NCBI GenBank assembly: GCA_023627715.1
Contig: JAMAHW010000065.1
Coordinates: 124,001 to 188,000 of the forward strand
Source of the DNA: Periconia sp. R9002
Taxonomy: Eukaryota; Ascomycota; Dothideomycetes; Pleosporales; Periconiaceae
Direction of reading: 5' to 3'
Length of the DNA stretch: 64,000 nucleotides
Notes under the pieces: generated by a model
What the model saw: only the letters and a program-made list of their open reading frames with translations
Database searches by the model: none
Told to the model about the DNA's origin: nothing
Program-made: the position numbers and the translations under genes
Shown: one piece after another, positions 25,283-37,689 of the stretch
How positions within the stretch are numbered: the stretch's first letter is position 1
How the letters are laid out: every line of letters begins with the position of its first letter

Positions 25283-25406
25283 CTATATTGCGGGCATAGA
25301 GTTAGTTAAATGTAACTAGGGTGGTTGCACATTATCATAGTCTCAATACGCTACATCACGTAGTGTCTCGATACAAAAAATAAGTCTATACCTAGAGTTT
25401 AACATA
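25283..25406 (-). repeat. Introner-like repeat, copy A (not in a CDS)
   Basis: Read on the minus strand, it matches the carboxylesterase introns over nearly full length, from ATGTTAA through GCGTATTGAGAC, CCACCCTAGTTACATTT and the branch-site-like TTAACTAAC to the terminal AATATAG. It lies about 70 bp past the carboxylesterase stop, in the same orientation. Its left end lacks the GT donor. Confidence 0.8.
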
Positions 25407-25474
25407 TGTTTTGCTAAGAACGACATATCCGCCAATGATCCATCATATAAATGTCATAGATAGTGTCGTATCCT

Positions 25475-27292
<1,818 letters not shown>

Positions 27293-27573
27293 GTTGGGAT
27301 TATGGAAAATGCATCATCTCGAGTGAATGCAAGGAAACATGAGCTTTTCTCTTATTCGTATCTTGTGGCCCCCACATGCAGTCAGCAGTTTTCATGGAGT
27401 GTTGAACAGATAGGAAGGATTGAACGCGGGGTTAAAGCATATCTACATGCCTAAACAGCCTTAGGGTATCTATTATCGCTTCCTTCGATTCGAACTTGCG
27501 CTGTTATTACCATATTAAGGGAAGTCCTGTTTACTCAACATGAAGAAACATCTCTTCCTACACTACTTATTCT

Positions 27574-28747
27574 TTAGTCTCGCGCCCCCAACGCGTTCAC
27601 AAGATCATCCACCAGTCTTTTCGTCATATTCAACCCGGGATCATGATCAGGATTGACCTCCGCAACCTAAGTTCGCGGGTATCAAATCAGCTTAAGTCAA
27701 GCCCAAGTGTTGATTTGATGTTATTTCGCACGGGAAAACTCACACTAACCGCAGCCAACTTTCGACTCCCTAAAAAGACCCTGACCGCTTCCAAGCAATT
27801 CTCGTATTCCAGCCCTGTCCAGTTCGGCACGTTCGACAGCGGAAACGTACCAGGGTCAATAACGTCCACATCCAGATGAACAACAATTGCGTCGACTCTG
27901 TCTTCCATCCACTGCAGTGCTTCTCTTGCGCGGTCTACGGGCGCGTTTTGCACGGCTTTGGAGGTGATTACGCGGAAGTGGTTGTCGAAAAGGTAGGATA
28001 TGTGGTCTGGGTTGTTGACGGACGCAATGTTCGTCCCAAAGAGAACGATGTTGGAGTTTGAAACTACGCCTGAGCCGTCGGGGCGGGAGAAGGGTGTCAT
28101 GCTTTCGAGAGCGCCGGGGCGGCGAAGGGTTAAGTGGGTGAGGGTCATACCTGCTGAAATAGTAAGTAATTGATACTACTTATGCTGCCTAGGTCCAGTT
28201 TGAAAAAGTTGGTAAATGGGTGTTTGTAAAAAAATTGTATACCTGCTATAGTTCCTGTGGCATTTGGTTCCACAGGAGTGTATAGGTCGGTATCCGCATC
28301 TATGTAAATGATACCCACTGTCTTCTCTTCTGCTACCGGACGCGATGCTGCATTGAGCTGGTGCCAGTACGCCGAGAGTATGGCTGGCGTGTAAAGACAT
28401 TCTCCGGAGAGGATAAATTGGAGAGATGATTTCCCATGCTCTTTTTCACTGGTTTTCAGAGCTTCGGTGACTCTTTCTTTGACTAGATGGCATGCTTGAA
28501 CTGTTTCGGCTTCGTTCCTCGCGCCATTTGGTGATTTCGCACTTGATCGCCAACCACCAAAAGCAGTGGTGGAGAGCGACGACAAAGAGCTTGGGAAGGC
28601 ATCGTATTCACTTACTGCAAAACCAGAGTCTCGGAGTTTTTGTTGGAGACCGGCTGCAGCGAAGGCAGCAGGTGCTCGACTTTTACCAGAATATATGGAG
28701 CCTATGTCCGAGGGAACGTTGATGATGTCGATCTGTCTTGTCACCAT
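27574..28747 (-). CDS. Arginase/ureohydrolase-like protein with altered metal motifs
   Basis: Three exons (introns 28151-28242 and 27667-27743) give 334 residues of the ureohydrolase fold. The C-terminal metal motif VHLDVDVIDPG matches the family DxDxxDP, and AVSVAEVNPDHDP matches the arginase AxExNPxxD end. The two upstream motifs are altered: the usual GGDHS is SGECL, and DAHxD is DADTD (IYIDADTDLYTP). Arginases split arginine to ornithine and urea with two Mn ions; with His ligands replaced, either the metal site is different or activity is lost. It could be an amidinohydrolase of unknown substrate. Intron 1 ends in a tandem CAGCAG acceptor, so one residue may vary. Confidence 0.82.
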
Positions 28748-29495
28748 GTTGGATCAATACTCACAATTTGAAGGCAGATGAAAAGATATATCTGTTCCTA
28801 TTGTGCAAATACCTCAAACCGTTTTCTTATAAACAAGGACATTTGTCAGCATAATTGGTATTATAGGTAGGTTGACGCAACGATCTCTATGAATTCTTGG
28901 GGATGATTACCAATCGTATGTACGCCTGTGTGGTTAATGCTCACGACAGCAACCTAATTGTGGTATATTGACGTAATAGTACATGGAAGAATATGCGATG
29001 TAGGCATACAGGCGATGATACCTATATCGGGTTTACGAAGTCAACTTAACACAACCAGGGGTGATACAAAGAGTGATGGATGTCTCAATACACCACACCA
29101 CATAGTGTCTCGATAATAAACGACTCTGTACCTGGAGTTCAACATAGCTGAGATGCAGTGGTAAGTAGTAATGTGACAAAAATGTTTGGTCCCTTGTGTC
29201 ACTAAGCCATTCGAAATTGATTCCGAGGCACGCAAAGCCATTCAATACTGTACATGCTAAATTGCCGACTCTATCCTCACATTGTTGATGCAACAAATAT
29301 AGTACACGGGTGCTACTCGGGCTGGCCCCTTTTCAGCTCCTCCTCCTTGCTGAAGTGAATACTACACCCTCGTCGTTTCTTCCAATGCTTTGCCCAAATA
29401 ATACCATAACGAAGAAAAAGATCCTCCCCAGATGCAGTCAAATGCAAAACTAGACCTGGGAAAACCAGAAAGCACCATTTGTACACACTCGTGTC
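28748..29495. other. Intergenic holding repeat copy D
   Basis: About 0.75 kb between the arginase-like start and the ribosomal protein stop. Its main content is copy D of the introner-like repeat (29022-29146); nothing else is recognised. Confidence 0.6.
29022..29146 (-). repeat. Introner-like repeat, copy D (intergenic)
   Basis: On the minus strand it aligns along its length with copies A and B: ATGTTGAACTC, GTACAGAGTCGTTTATT, TCGAGACACTATG, GTATTGAGACAT and terminal CGATATAGGTATC. The branch-site region is changed (GTTAAGTTGAC in place of TTAACTAAC), so this copy looks decayed. It has the same orientation as the other three copies. Confidence 0.78.
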
Positions 29496-30725
29496 CTACA
29501 CAATAACCTCACCGCAATCCACCATATTCGGCTTCCAGTTCTTGGGGTGAAGCTCGTTTTCTGTACTGCTTGGCACAGTGACATCCAATGGCTTGTACAA
29601 ATACCACGCCTTCAACGCAGCGGCAGCAGCCCTAATCTTCGCTTCTTGCAATGAACTCCCCGCACCTTCTCCAAGCTTGTCTTTGCCACTGTAAATTCCA
29701 ACCACGAACACAGGATGCCTACTCAAACGACCGGTCTCCGAAATGAGACGTGCAACAGGCGGCTCAAAGCCCTCTCTTGCACAGAGCCGCGAAAGATCGC
29801 GGGTAGGCACGCGGAAATCGAAAAGAGATGCCAGATCGAGCTGACGGCTGAGGAAGTGGTCCCTGAAAAATCGTTTAACTAGAGGTGTGCCCAGATGCAA
29901 TTGCAGTGAACCGATCAGCGCGCGTACAAATGACTGCGCTGCCTCCTCCACGGGAACGGGGGTGCCTTTGAGTGCGTGTGCGCTCGCTGGCTTTACGTCG
30001 GAGCCGAATTCGTCCGTATTGACAATTTTGTGGGTAGTCGTTTTTTCCCATTTCCACGGTAGCTGCCGCTGCAATGCAGCAGGAAGATCGCTTCCGGGCC
30101 GAAGCCTCTTGAACTGCAAGAGACCCGGATCCACCTCACCACCAGGCGCCGCTGCTGTCTCAATACCCCACTCCCGGGCGATCAAAGCCAACGCTTTGGG
30201 TCCGATATATGCGTCGTGTGCTGCGAAGACAACATCCATGGGGAGGCGAGGGTAATTACATAGAAGATACTCGGTTGTGTAGTATCCCAGAAGATTCCCT
30301 CCGAGGATGGAGAGGGAGGCGTTGTTGAAGGCTGGGTCGGCATCTGCGGAGGGGTGTACTAATGTTCGGGCGAGAGATTGCAGGGGAAAGCGCTCGGGGA
30401 GGGAAAGACGGGACCGCAGGGCAGCCAGTTTGATCGATTGAGCGGCGGCGCGAGGATGTGGAGAGGGAAGGTGTTCGAGAGGTAGGGGTTTCCTGCCGGG
30501 GGACCGTGATGGAAACTTGGGTGTCGAATCAGGGACAGGAGCCTCTTCCACCTCTGCCATCATCTCCGCGAGTCCGTCATTGGAGGTCGCCGCGGTCGTT
30601 TGAAGACGGACTTGCCATTGTATTCTATGATTGTGAGGCGCGACGTTGTGAATGCATGATGCACGGCGAGGAGTGCTGCTGGCCAGCCGCTGTGTGGCGC
30701 ATCTGGAGAAGGGTATTCGCTTCAT
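29496..30725 (-). CDS. Mitochondrial large-subunit ribosomal protein L3 (mL44 family)
   Basis: The protein of 409 residues starts with a basic mitochondrial presequence (MKRIPFSRCATQRLASS). It contains an RNase III-like domain (ALRSRLSLPERFPLQSLART, LSILGGNLLGYYTTEYLL, AAQSFVRALIGSLQLHLG) and a C-terminal double-stranded-RNA-binding region (GIYSGKDKLGEGAGSSLQEAKIRAAAAALKAWY). This is the layout of fungal mitochondrial L3, a structural part of the mitoribosome in which the RNase III site is normally inactive. I placed the start at 30725 because the frame upstream lacks family character and the presequence begins here. It is divergent from the next gene, with about 300 bp between the start codons. 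Confidence 0.85.
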   Translation of the reverse strand: MKRIPFSRCATQRLASSTPRRASCIHNVAPHNHRIQWQVRLQTTAATSNDGLAEMMAEVEEAPVPDSTPKFPSRSPGRKPLPLEHLPSPHPRAAAQSIKLAALRSRLSLPERFPLQSLARTLVHPSADADPAFNNASLSILGGNLLGYYTTEYLLCNYPRLPMDVVFAAHDAYIGPKALALIAREWGIETAAAPGGEVDPGLLQFKRLRPGSDLPAALQRQLPWKWEKTTTHKIVNTDEFGSDVKPASAHALKGTPVPVEEAAQSFVRALIGSLQLHLGTPLVKRFFRDHFLSRQLDLASLFDFRVPTRDLSRLCAREGFEPPVARLISETGRLSRHPVFVVGIYSGKDKLGEGAGSSLQEAKIRAAAAALKAWYLYKPLDVTVPSSTENELHPKNWKPNMVDCGEVIV

Positions 30726-31025
30726 TAAAAGTGAGATTGGAACAAAAGAAGGAAGAAGGAGAAGGAGGGAGGGGAAGAAGGCACAAGAATTGGAGCTTTC
30801 AACGTTGGGCGTGTCGCTCGTCTCGTCTCGTCTCGTGCCGTCTTGAGCATCCCCAGGAGCTCCGACATGGAAGTTCTCTCCAAAATTTCCAAAGCCATTA
30901 CATAAGCACGCTTTCACGCATTGGGCTAACGCACCTCTCTGCTCATGCCATGCTATGCGACCTCATTCCAAAGTTCTCACGACGGAGACTCGCAACAAAC
31001 CACTACACCACTCTACACTTTCACA

Positions 31026-31423
31026 ATGGGTGGCGGAGGAAAAATCCCGTAAGTGGGGAATGCCAATGGCTTTTCCGTGCTACACAACATCGATTCTGAC
31101 CGCGCCATACAGGTACCCAAAGCACGTCTGGTCGCCGGCCGGTGGTTGGTACGCTCAACCTGCCAACTGGAAAGCCAACACGGCTATCGCAGGCGCTGGC
31201 ATGCTCTTCATTGTCGGCTGCGGCTTCATGCTCAGCGCGAACCTCGAGCACCGAGACAAGATGCCTGAACCCGGTAGATTCTTCCCGAGCCGATAGTACG
31301 ATACCTCCCACATGTCGCCTTCCTCGTGGGGACAAGAGCTGACGGAGCTACAGTTGGAGCAAGCAGATCATCGAGCACGAACGCAAATTGAAAGAACAGA
31401 AGGAAAGAGAAGGAGGACAATGA
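31026..31423 (+). CDS. Small single-span conserved protein, probably mitochondrial
   Basis: Three exons (introns 31049-31112 and 31296-31353) give 91 residues: MGGGGKIPYPKHVWSPAGGW, a hydrophobic span (AIAGAGMLFIVGCGFMLSA), then EHRDKMPEPGRFFPSRYWSK and a charged C-terminal helix. The size, the single transmembrane helix and the KHVWSPAGGW motif fit small conserved inner-membrane proteins of ascomycete mitochondria, possibly an accessory respiratory-complex subunit. That assignment is inference; I cannot name the subunit. Its divergence from a mitoribosomal protein gene supports a mitochondrial role weakly. Confidence 0.75.
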
Positions 31424-31468
31424 GTGAATGGTGGCGGCGGGGCCTTGGGAGTGTGCGCTGGAAGCGCG

Positions 31469-32567
31469 CTAAGGCTGTACATACTTATCCAGCCTTTCTT
31501 TGAAATGTAACATCCTATCTTCGACATGAACGCCATTCCATGTTTCGCCTCTCTCGTCACGAGATAAAACCGGCATACCAATCTGCTCAATCGCAAAGCT
31601 GGCTGATATGGATCCCCAAATCGCTGCTTCTTCCAACCCCTCAATACCTCCTTTCACTAAACCCATTGCTAAACCTCCCAAAAAGCCATTTCCACCTCCA
31701 GTGGGGTCAACGACTGATTCTCGTGACTGATGATAGGCAGGCAACCACTTGTGGAACCCAGGCCTAGCAACGAAACATCCGTCCTTCCCAGCGCGAACAA
31801 CCACCCCGCCTCTCCCCTCTGGACCGATGCCACTCTTCAACCAATCCTCACACAACTGCTCGATCCTTCGATAGTTGACATGATTCACTTCGTCCGTACT
31901 TTCGCCAAAGAAACCGCCCAGCTCCGAGTTGTTTGGGCTAACGACGTCGATGAATGGTAGTGCTTTGAGGCAGTTGTCAAACTCATCCGGTACGCACAAG
32001 TCAGGCACCGGCTCCCAGATGAAGAGCGGGCGTGGAGCTGCTTGGTCGCGCAAGGCAAGTATGTTTTGGACCAAGTCGATGCACCGCAGTGGAGAGCAAA
32101 TCAAGTGGAAAGATTTGGACCAAAGCAGGGGTGTATCAGCCAGGGCTTGATGATCCAGGCGGAGCTTTGGGGTAGTGTATCGGAAAGCTCGGTGTTCGTT
32201 GTCACCATAGCCATTCCAGCCTCTGGTGGTCAGTCGCTGGGGAGTCTCGCGGAAGACGACACCAGTCTCCCATTTGGCAATTGTATGTCTCAGTTCGGAA
32301 GGGAAATCAGATCCGCAATCTACAATCCACCCCACCGATTTGGATCGTGGGGGTGGGGAGAAGAGGCGGGCTCCCAGTGCCGAGTAGGAGCCAGCACCTC
32401 CAAGGATGTCTTTGACAGGCGGCTTCGGTGGAGGAAACTCAATCTCATCTAAGCGATTTTAGTACCGTAGCCATGTCAAGTGACGCAATATGGAGATGAA
32501 AAGACCTACCGATTATGAACATGCCAAGGGTGCAGAAATCAATTTCTGCTGCATCTTGAGGTGCCAT
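31469..32567 (-). CDS. Mak32-like PfkB-family carbohydrate kinase
   Basis: Two exons (intron 32449-32509) give 345 residues beginning MAPQDAAEIDFCTLGMFIID. The PfkB fold is shown by DILGGAGSYSALGARLF near the N-terminus and by the C-terminal signature DPTGGGNGFLGGLAMGLVKG. In ribokinases this site is DTxGAGD with a catalytic Asp; here the matching position is Asn (GGGN), as I recall for Mak32-type proteins, so sugar-kinase activity is uncertain. The yeast relative MAK32 is needed for maintaining the killer dsRNA element. This gene is divergent from the cyclase-associated protein gene with about 500 bp between. Confidence 0.82.
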
Positions 32568-33064
32568 TTGGCGTGCTTGAAGAGGCAATTACAAAATCTC
32601 AGGACTATCTTATATATGTATAGACGAGATGTACCAATAAGGCACGCAATAAAAGTATCCCAGTATGCACAGCAGAGCTCCAATTCACGATTAGCGGGGA
32701 GCTGTGGCATGGCTTGGCAAAAGTCACAGCTGGATGCATGCAAGGGTTCGTCGTTTAGCGCATCAGGAGAGGCCCCCCGACCTCTGCTTTCACTCCTCCA
32801 TACAACGTATCCTGCCTACTTAGGTAGCATTTCTCTATTCTTACTTCACGAATACATCTCCCTTTGATAGCCCGAAGCTCTCAGGTAATCCTTGTCGCCC
32901 CAAGACACAGTAGTCAACACTGTGCCGTCAACGGGAAGTGCGGCTGCCTGTCCTGTCTCACTCTAACCTCACCCTCATTCATACCCGGGGGCTGCACTTG
33001 CCTACTCGCACGATCCTTCAGGCCTATTTGATCAATCGTTTTGTATCCAAAGAATATTGTTCCC
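32568..33064. promoter_or_regulatory. Shared upstream region of the Mak32-like and CAP genes
   Basis: About 500 bp between divergent start codons. A TATATATG sequence lies near 32612. No other motif stands out. Confidence 0.5.
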
Positions 33065-34855
33065 ATGGCTCAGAACAACATGAACAACTTGACAACCCTA
33101 ATAAAGCGGTGAGTTTCGCTGCATACGCCCATGCCCTGACTGCCTACCCGACTTCACTTCTTCCGCCGTCTTTGGCTTTGCATGTTGTCGCATGGCACAT
33201 CTGACCATCCTCAAATACCAGGCTTGAAGCTGCAACTTCAAGACTCGAAGACATAGCTTCGTCGTCCGTTGGTTTCGAATCCAGTGGCTCCAGCGCACCT
33301 ACCGTCGCCGTTACCTCCGCCAACCCTCCTCCGAACGCTCCCCCTCCTCGAGCCGTAGAGAGCTTGCCGCCATCTATCGAAGCCTTCGATACACTGTTAA
33401 ACACGGAGCTGAAGGACTGGACCGATCGCAGCAGCAAGCTAGGCGATGCCATCGACAGTCAGGTATGATGATCTGGCCGCTACACCTGTCTCCTCGGCAT
33501 AATCTAACTACCTTGCTAGGCAAAAGCTGTGCAGCAAGCCTTTTTGGCCCAAAGGGAGTTCCTTCTGATTGCTACCAAGGCGAAGAAGCCCGACATTGCC
33601 ACCATCATAGCGATTAACACAGACCTCCAGGCAGCTATAGAAAAGGTCGATGCAGTCCGCCTGGACAACAAAGACCCAAATTTGAGAAACGCCCTCACAT
33701 TGGTCTCAGACGCTGTGGGAACACTAGGCTGGGTTACAATAGAACGTAGCCCTAAGCCTCATGAATATATTGACGAGCTGTTTGGTGGGGCTCAAATGTA
33801 TGGCAACAAGATACTCAAGGAAAACAAGGAAAACCCCGACCAAAGCACAGTTGAATGGGTCAAGTCGTACTACCAGCTCTTCAAAGCTCTTTCCGCCTAT
33901 GTGAAGAAATATCACACCCTATCCGTGGCTTGGAACGACCATGGAATCGATGCAAAGGAAGCTGCCAAACAGGTCAAAAACGGCTCGTCGGGCGCCCCAG
34001 GGTCCAGCATACCACCTCCACCACCTCCGCCTCCTGGAGGCATTCCCCCGCCCCCTGGGCCTCCCCCACCACCGGGCCTACCCCCACCACCGGGTGCTGC
34101 GCCTGCGAAGAAATCCGCTCCCGACATGAATGCTGTGTTCGATGATTTAAATCGAGGAGAGGCTGTCACCAAGGGATTGAAGAAGGTAGACCCCAGCCAG
34201 ATGACACACAAGAATCCCTCCTTGCGAGCGAATGCCCCAGTACCTACCCGCAGCGACAGCAATGGTTCCCTTCGCAGCAAAAGCCCAGCTCCTCCGAGGA
34301 GGCCCAAGCCCGAGAGTATGCGGACTAAGAAGCCTCCCAAGAAGGAGCTGGACGGGAACAAGTGGATCATTGTAGGTGTCACCCTCGCTACCAGAGTTCC
34401 GTGTTGCTGACAATTACCAGGAACATTTCGATAGCCCCGGCGAAATGGTTGAGATTGATGCTGAAATGCAACATTCCATCCTCATTTCGCGATGCAAAAA
34501 CACCACCATCCGTATTAACGGCAAAGGCAATGCTATCTCGATCGATAACTCGGAGAAGACGTCCATCGTGATCGACTCCCTCGTTAGCTCCGTCGACGTC
34601 ATCAAATGCCCGAAGTTCGCCCTGCAAGTTATAGACACTCTGCCCACCTTGCTCCTAGATCAGGTTGATGGTGCTACCGTTTACCTGTCCAAGAACTCTA
34701 CGAACACGGAAATATTCACCAGCAAATGCTCCAGTGTGAACATCAACTTGCCCACAGCAGACGATGACTTTTCGGAAAGCCCTGTGCCAGAGCAGATCAG
34801 GACGTACGTTAAGAACGGGCAGTTGGTGAGTGAGATTGTTGAGCACGCGGGTTAA
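33065..34855 (+). CDS. Adenylyl cyclase-associated protein (CAP/Srv2)
   Basis: Four exons (introns 33109-33221, 33463-33519 and 34372-34420) give 523 residues. The N-terminus NLTTLIKRLEAATSRLEDIA is the coiled-coil that binds adenylyl cyclase. The helical CAP-N domain follows (VQQAFLAQREFLL, WVKSYYQLFKALSAYVKKYH), then a polyproline segment that recruits SH3 or profilin partners, a WH2-like basic stretch, and a C-terminal CARP beta-helix (MQHSILISRCKNTTIRINGK, VSEIVEHAG) that binds G-actin. CAP recycles ADP-actin from cofilin and links Ras/cAMP signalling to the cytoskeleton. The length agrees with fungal homologues. Confidence 0.95.
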
Positions 34856-35989
34856 ATCAGCCGTGTTCGACCTGTACAAGATATGTTTTAGTTGTATGTT
34901 GTTTTGGCCGCATTGGGTGGAGTTGATATAACATTCTGTACTGGTGTCCTGGACACCTTTCTTGCTCAAGTGTATGTAGCGGCAGAAATCTTCGCAAAAC
35001 CGGAAACCGTTCAACTTCGCTTGTTTAATTTATGTGTACTGGATTGGAGCTGAGAGGTGTCGTTCTATTGTAGAATATACGTACGTACATACGTAACATG
35101 ATACAAACCCATCGTGCCTATATAGCCCGAATCTATATCACTCGATGCACGGTAGCATTGTCACGTAGGATAAATCTCAATGTCCGTCCCATCTTTCGCC
35201 CCAGTTCTCTTTTAACCATCTACCCGTACCATCTCTCTCCCCCCAATGCACCCCAAGCTCACGACCCGAAAACCCTTCCACCCTCCCTCCGTTCCCGCCT
35301 CCCAATTCCATCCCCACACACACGCCATTCAATCCAATAAAACCCAGCCCCAGAACATGTGCGCACCTGCGTGCAGCGTGGCGATGCAAATACCTAAGAT
35401 ACGTATGTATGTAGTTACCTCGTTCCCTACCATCCACAATGTCCCATTTTACCCGGTTATACGGTATTCTAGCCGGGGGGAGGTTCTCCGCATGCATGCA
35501 ACTTCAATCTATTCTTTTACCTACATTAAAAAGGCCGCGCAATGCCTTGTTCGCTGCACAGCCCGAACACTGCATATATTTTTCTGCTCCCAGGGGGGGT
35601 GCCGATACGAGATTCGGTGGAGTTTTCTTCTGGGTTCAGGTGGGAAAGGTGTACGTAACGTAGATGTATGTACGTATGCGAATGCGTATGTATGTATATA
35701 AAAGGTGCTGGGGTATGGATGGATGGAACCTGCACCGGATTGCATGCATGGTGGATGGATGGATCAAGGATGGGAGGAAGGGATGGTGACGGTGCTAATG
35801 CCGGGTATACGAACAATTGAACCTGGTAGAGTAGAAAGGTAAAAAAAGGCGTGATGTGATGTCTCTGTTCTCATAGGGTACTTCATCTCTCTCTCTTTTT
35901 TAACTCTTTACTAACTCACTCGCCTCTGCCGTGCATTCGCTTCCATCCTCTCTCTGCCTTCTCAGAACCTCACCCACACGCCGCCCAAC
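34856..35989. other. Intergenic, about 1.1 kb
   Basis: No supported gene. It contains GTACGTAC and TATG microsatellite-like tracts (35083-35097, 35660-35700) and GGAT repeats (35715-35765). An open frame at 35246-35701 has no recognisable feature. Confidence 0.55.
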
Positions 35990-36557
35990 ATGCACATCAC
36001 AACCCTCATCTTCGCCACGGCGATCAGCTCCGTCCTCGCCTCTCCACACCCCGCCGCCGTAGCTATCGCACAGTCCACGCCGTCAGATATCCCTTCGTCG
36101 AACAACGCGACGCAGCCTCGCGCGGGCGGACATAGGAATAGGCATAGAGAGTATCTGCCTGTGTTTAGGACGCCGTGCGAATGTGTGAAACCGATGATGC
36201 CGGTGGGGTTGTTGAATGATAAGGAGGTGAGTTGTCGAATCTCTTCGTCGCTTTTGTTTTGTTGTGTTTTTGTGTGTGGGGGAGGTGGTTTGGAGAAAGA
36301 GAAGTAGTTGGCGCTGGCTGGTGGTTGAAGCGAGAAAGGGGACTACTATTGGTGAAGAAATCGGTTTTACTGATTCGTTTTTTCCTTGGTTTGTGCAACA
36401 GCAATGCAATTTCAGGTACTACCAAGACGTGTCTTGCTTCAAGGTCAATCCTGGATGTCCGGAGCCGGTGTTCAAGGTAAGTCAGATAATGGAGGGGTTT
36501 TTTTGGTTTTTGTGTCGGGGATGAGAGGACGTTGCTGATTGTTATGTGTAGTGCTGA
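35990..36557 (+). CDS. Small secreted six-cysteine protein (effector-like)
   Basis: Three exons (introns 36227-36401 and 36477-36551) give 105 residues; the last exon holds only Cys and the stop. The signal peptide is MHITTLIFATAISSVLAS. A short Ser/Asn pro-region and a basic RAGGHRNRHRE segment precede a compact C-terminal domain with six cysteines (CEC, QCNF, SCFK, GCPE and a final Cys). A terminal cysteine supplied by a micro-exon is unusual, but it gives an even number for three disulphides. No family is recognised; the layout suits an apoplastic effector or an antimicrobial peptide. It lies 1.1 kb from the UstYa gene on the opposite strand. Confidence 0.68.
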
Positions 36558-37689
36558 GGTATGCCTGATTGATGCGAATGGTGGAATTGACGGGGGTGGG
36601 GATGTTATGGGGATTGTGTTGTGTCGTTGGATCAATCGTTTACGATGATAAACAAAACTTGACTGTGAAGAGTGTAGTAGGGAGGTAAATGCCAAAAACT
36701 GATAAGACTATGATGAACAGAGAGAAACGGAATACACTAGATAGTTATCACTATATTCGGAAAGCAGATTGATGCGCGTGTTATGAACTTCTAATCTTGT
36801 CCTGGTACTTAACCAAGTACTGGACTTCTCCAATACACAAAGGTCATTCGAGAACAGCCCAACGTATGTTTTCAGTATCCAGCGATAGATCCATATCGTT
36901 CTTGAATCCTCTAGTCGTTGATTCTTCGGAAATGAAAGAAAGAGCTGGCGGGTGAGGTTTCCCTTGACAAGGTAGGTGGAATAATACAGAACCTAGGTGT
37001 CTGTTCGGGCAAACTTCTTGCCTTGGTGCAGTCGTCTCTATACAGAGTCCCGGTGGATGAGTTGCTACCGGGGTTGATATGAAAAAAAAATCTGAAATGA
37101 TACTCGGATATCGATTTAAATGTGTACGTGGGATCGCAAAGGGGTGTATAAAACGCTTTCCCTTGGGAACAATGAACAAAATTCGGAAACAAAAAATTTA
37201 CGAAGACTGCCGCGGCACGTCGAAGTCCCGGCAATTTCTAAACTTTCTAGAATACGTGTCGTTCCAAACATTGATTCCCATAGCTCTACTCTGCGCTGGC
37301 GTTCCATAGCCTCACCGTCCGCCTTCACCGACTGGCAAGAGCCTAGCATACGTAGTATAGGGGCTGTTGTGGGTACAGCCAAGACCTATCAATGCATAAT
37401 GAGGTTATAGACATTGCGAAACGCGGTGAAACGCGGAAATAAACCGCTAACAACAACGTTTTGGAATCGTACACACACCTTGCCGAGGTTTAAACATAGA
37501 GTAGGGCACGTGGCATTGTGACAAGAGTTTGGGGACAAGTCTGAATCAAGCCAAGACTGTAAGGGCTTGTGGGAGGATGGAAATTCGTAAGATAATTAGG
37601 TATGTATTGTGGGTATCATTGGGTTTTGATCTATTTCTCCTCCTCTTCGATGGAAAATGTTTCGGTTTAAGGCGAAAGCTAAGATGAAC
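36558..37689. other. Intergenic, about 1.1 kb
   Basis: Between the small secreted protein gene and the UstYa stop. AT-rich, with short frames only; nothing recognised. Confidence 0.55.

Noticed and set aside
28151..28242. Weak likeness of the arginase intron (CCTAGGCAGCATAAGTAGTATC) to the dispersed repeat in the GH7 intron
   Set aside because: Only short matching blocks with gaps; too little to call a third copy without a search.
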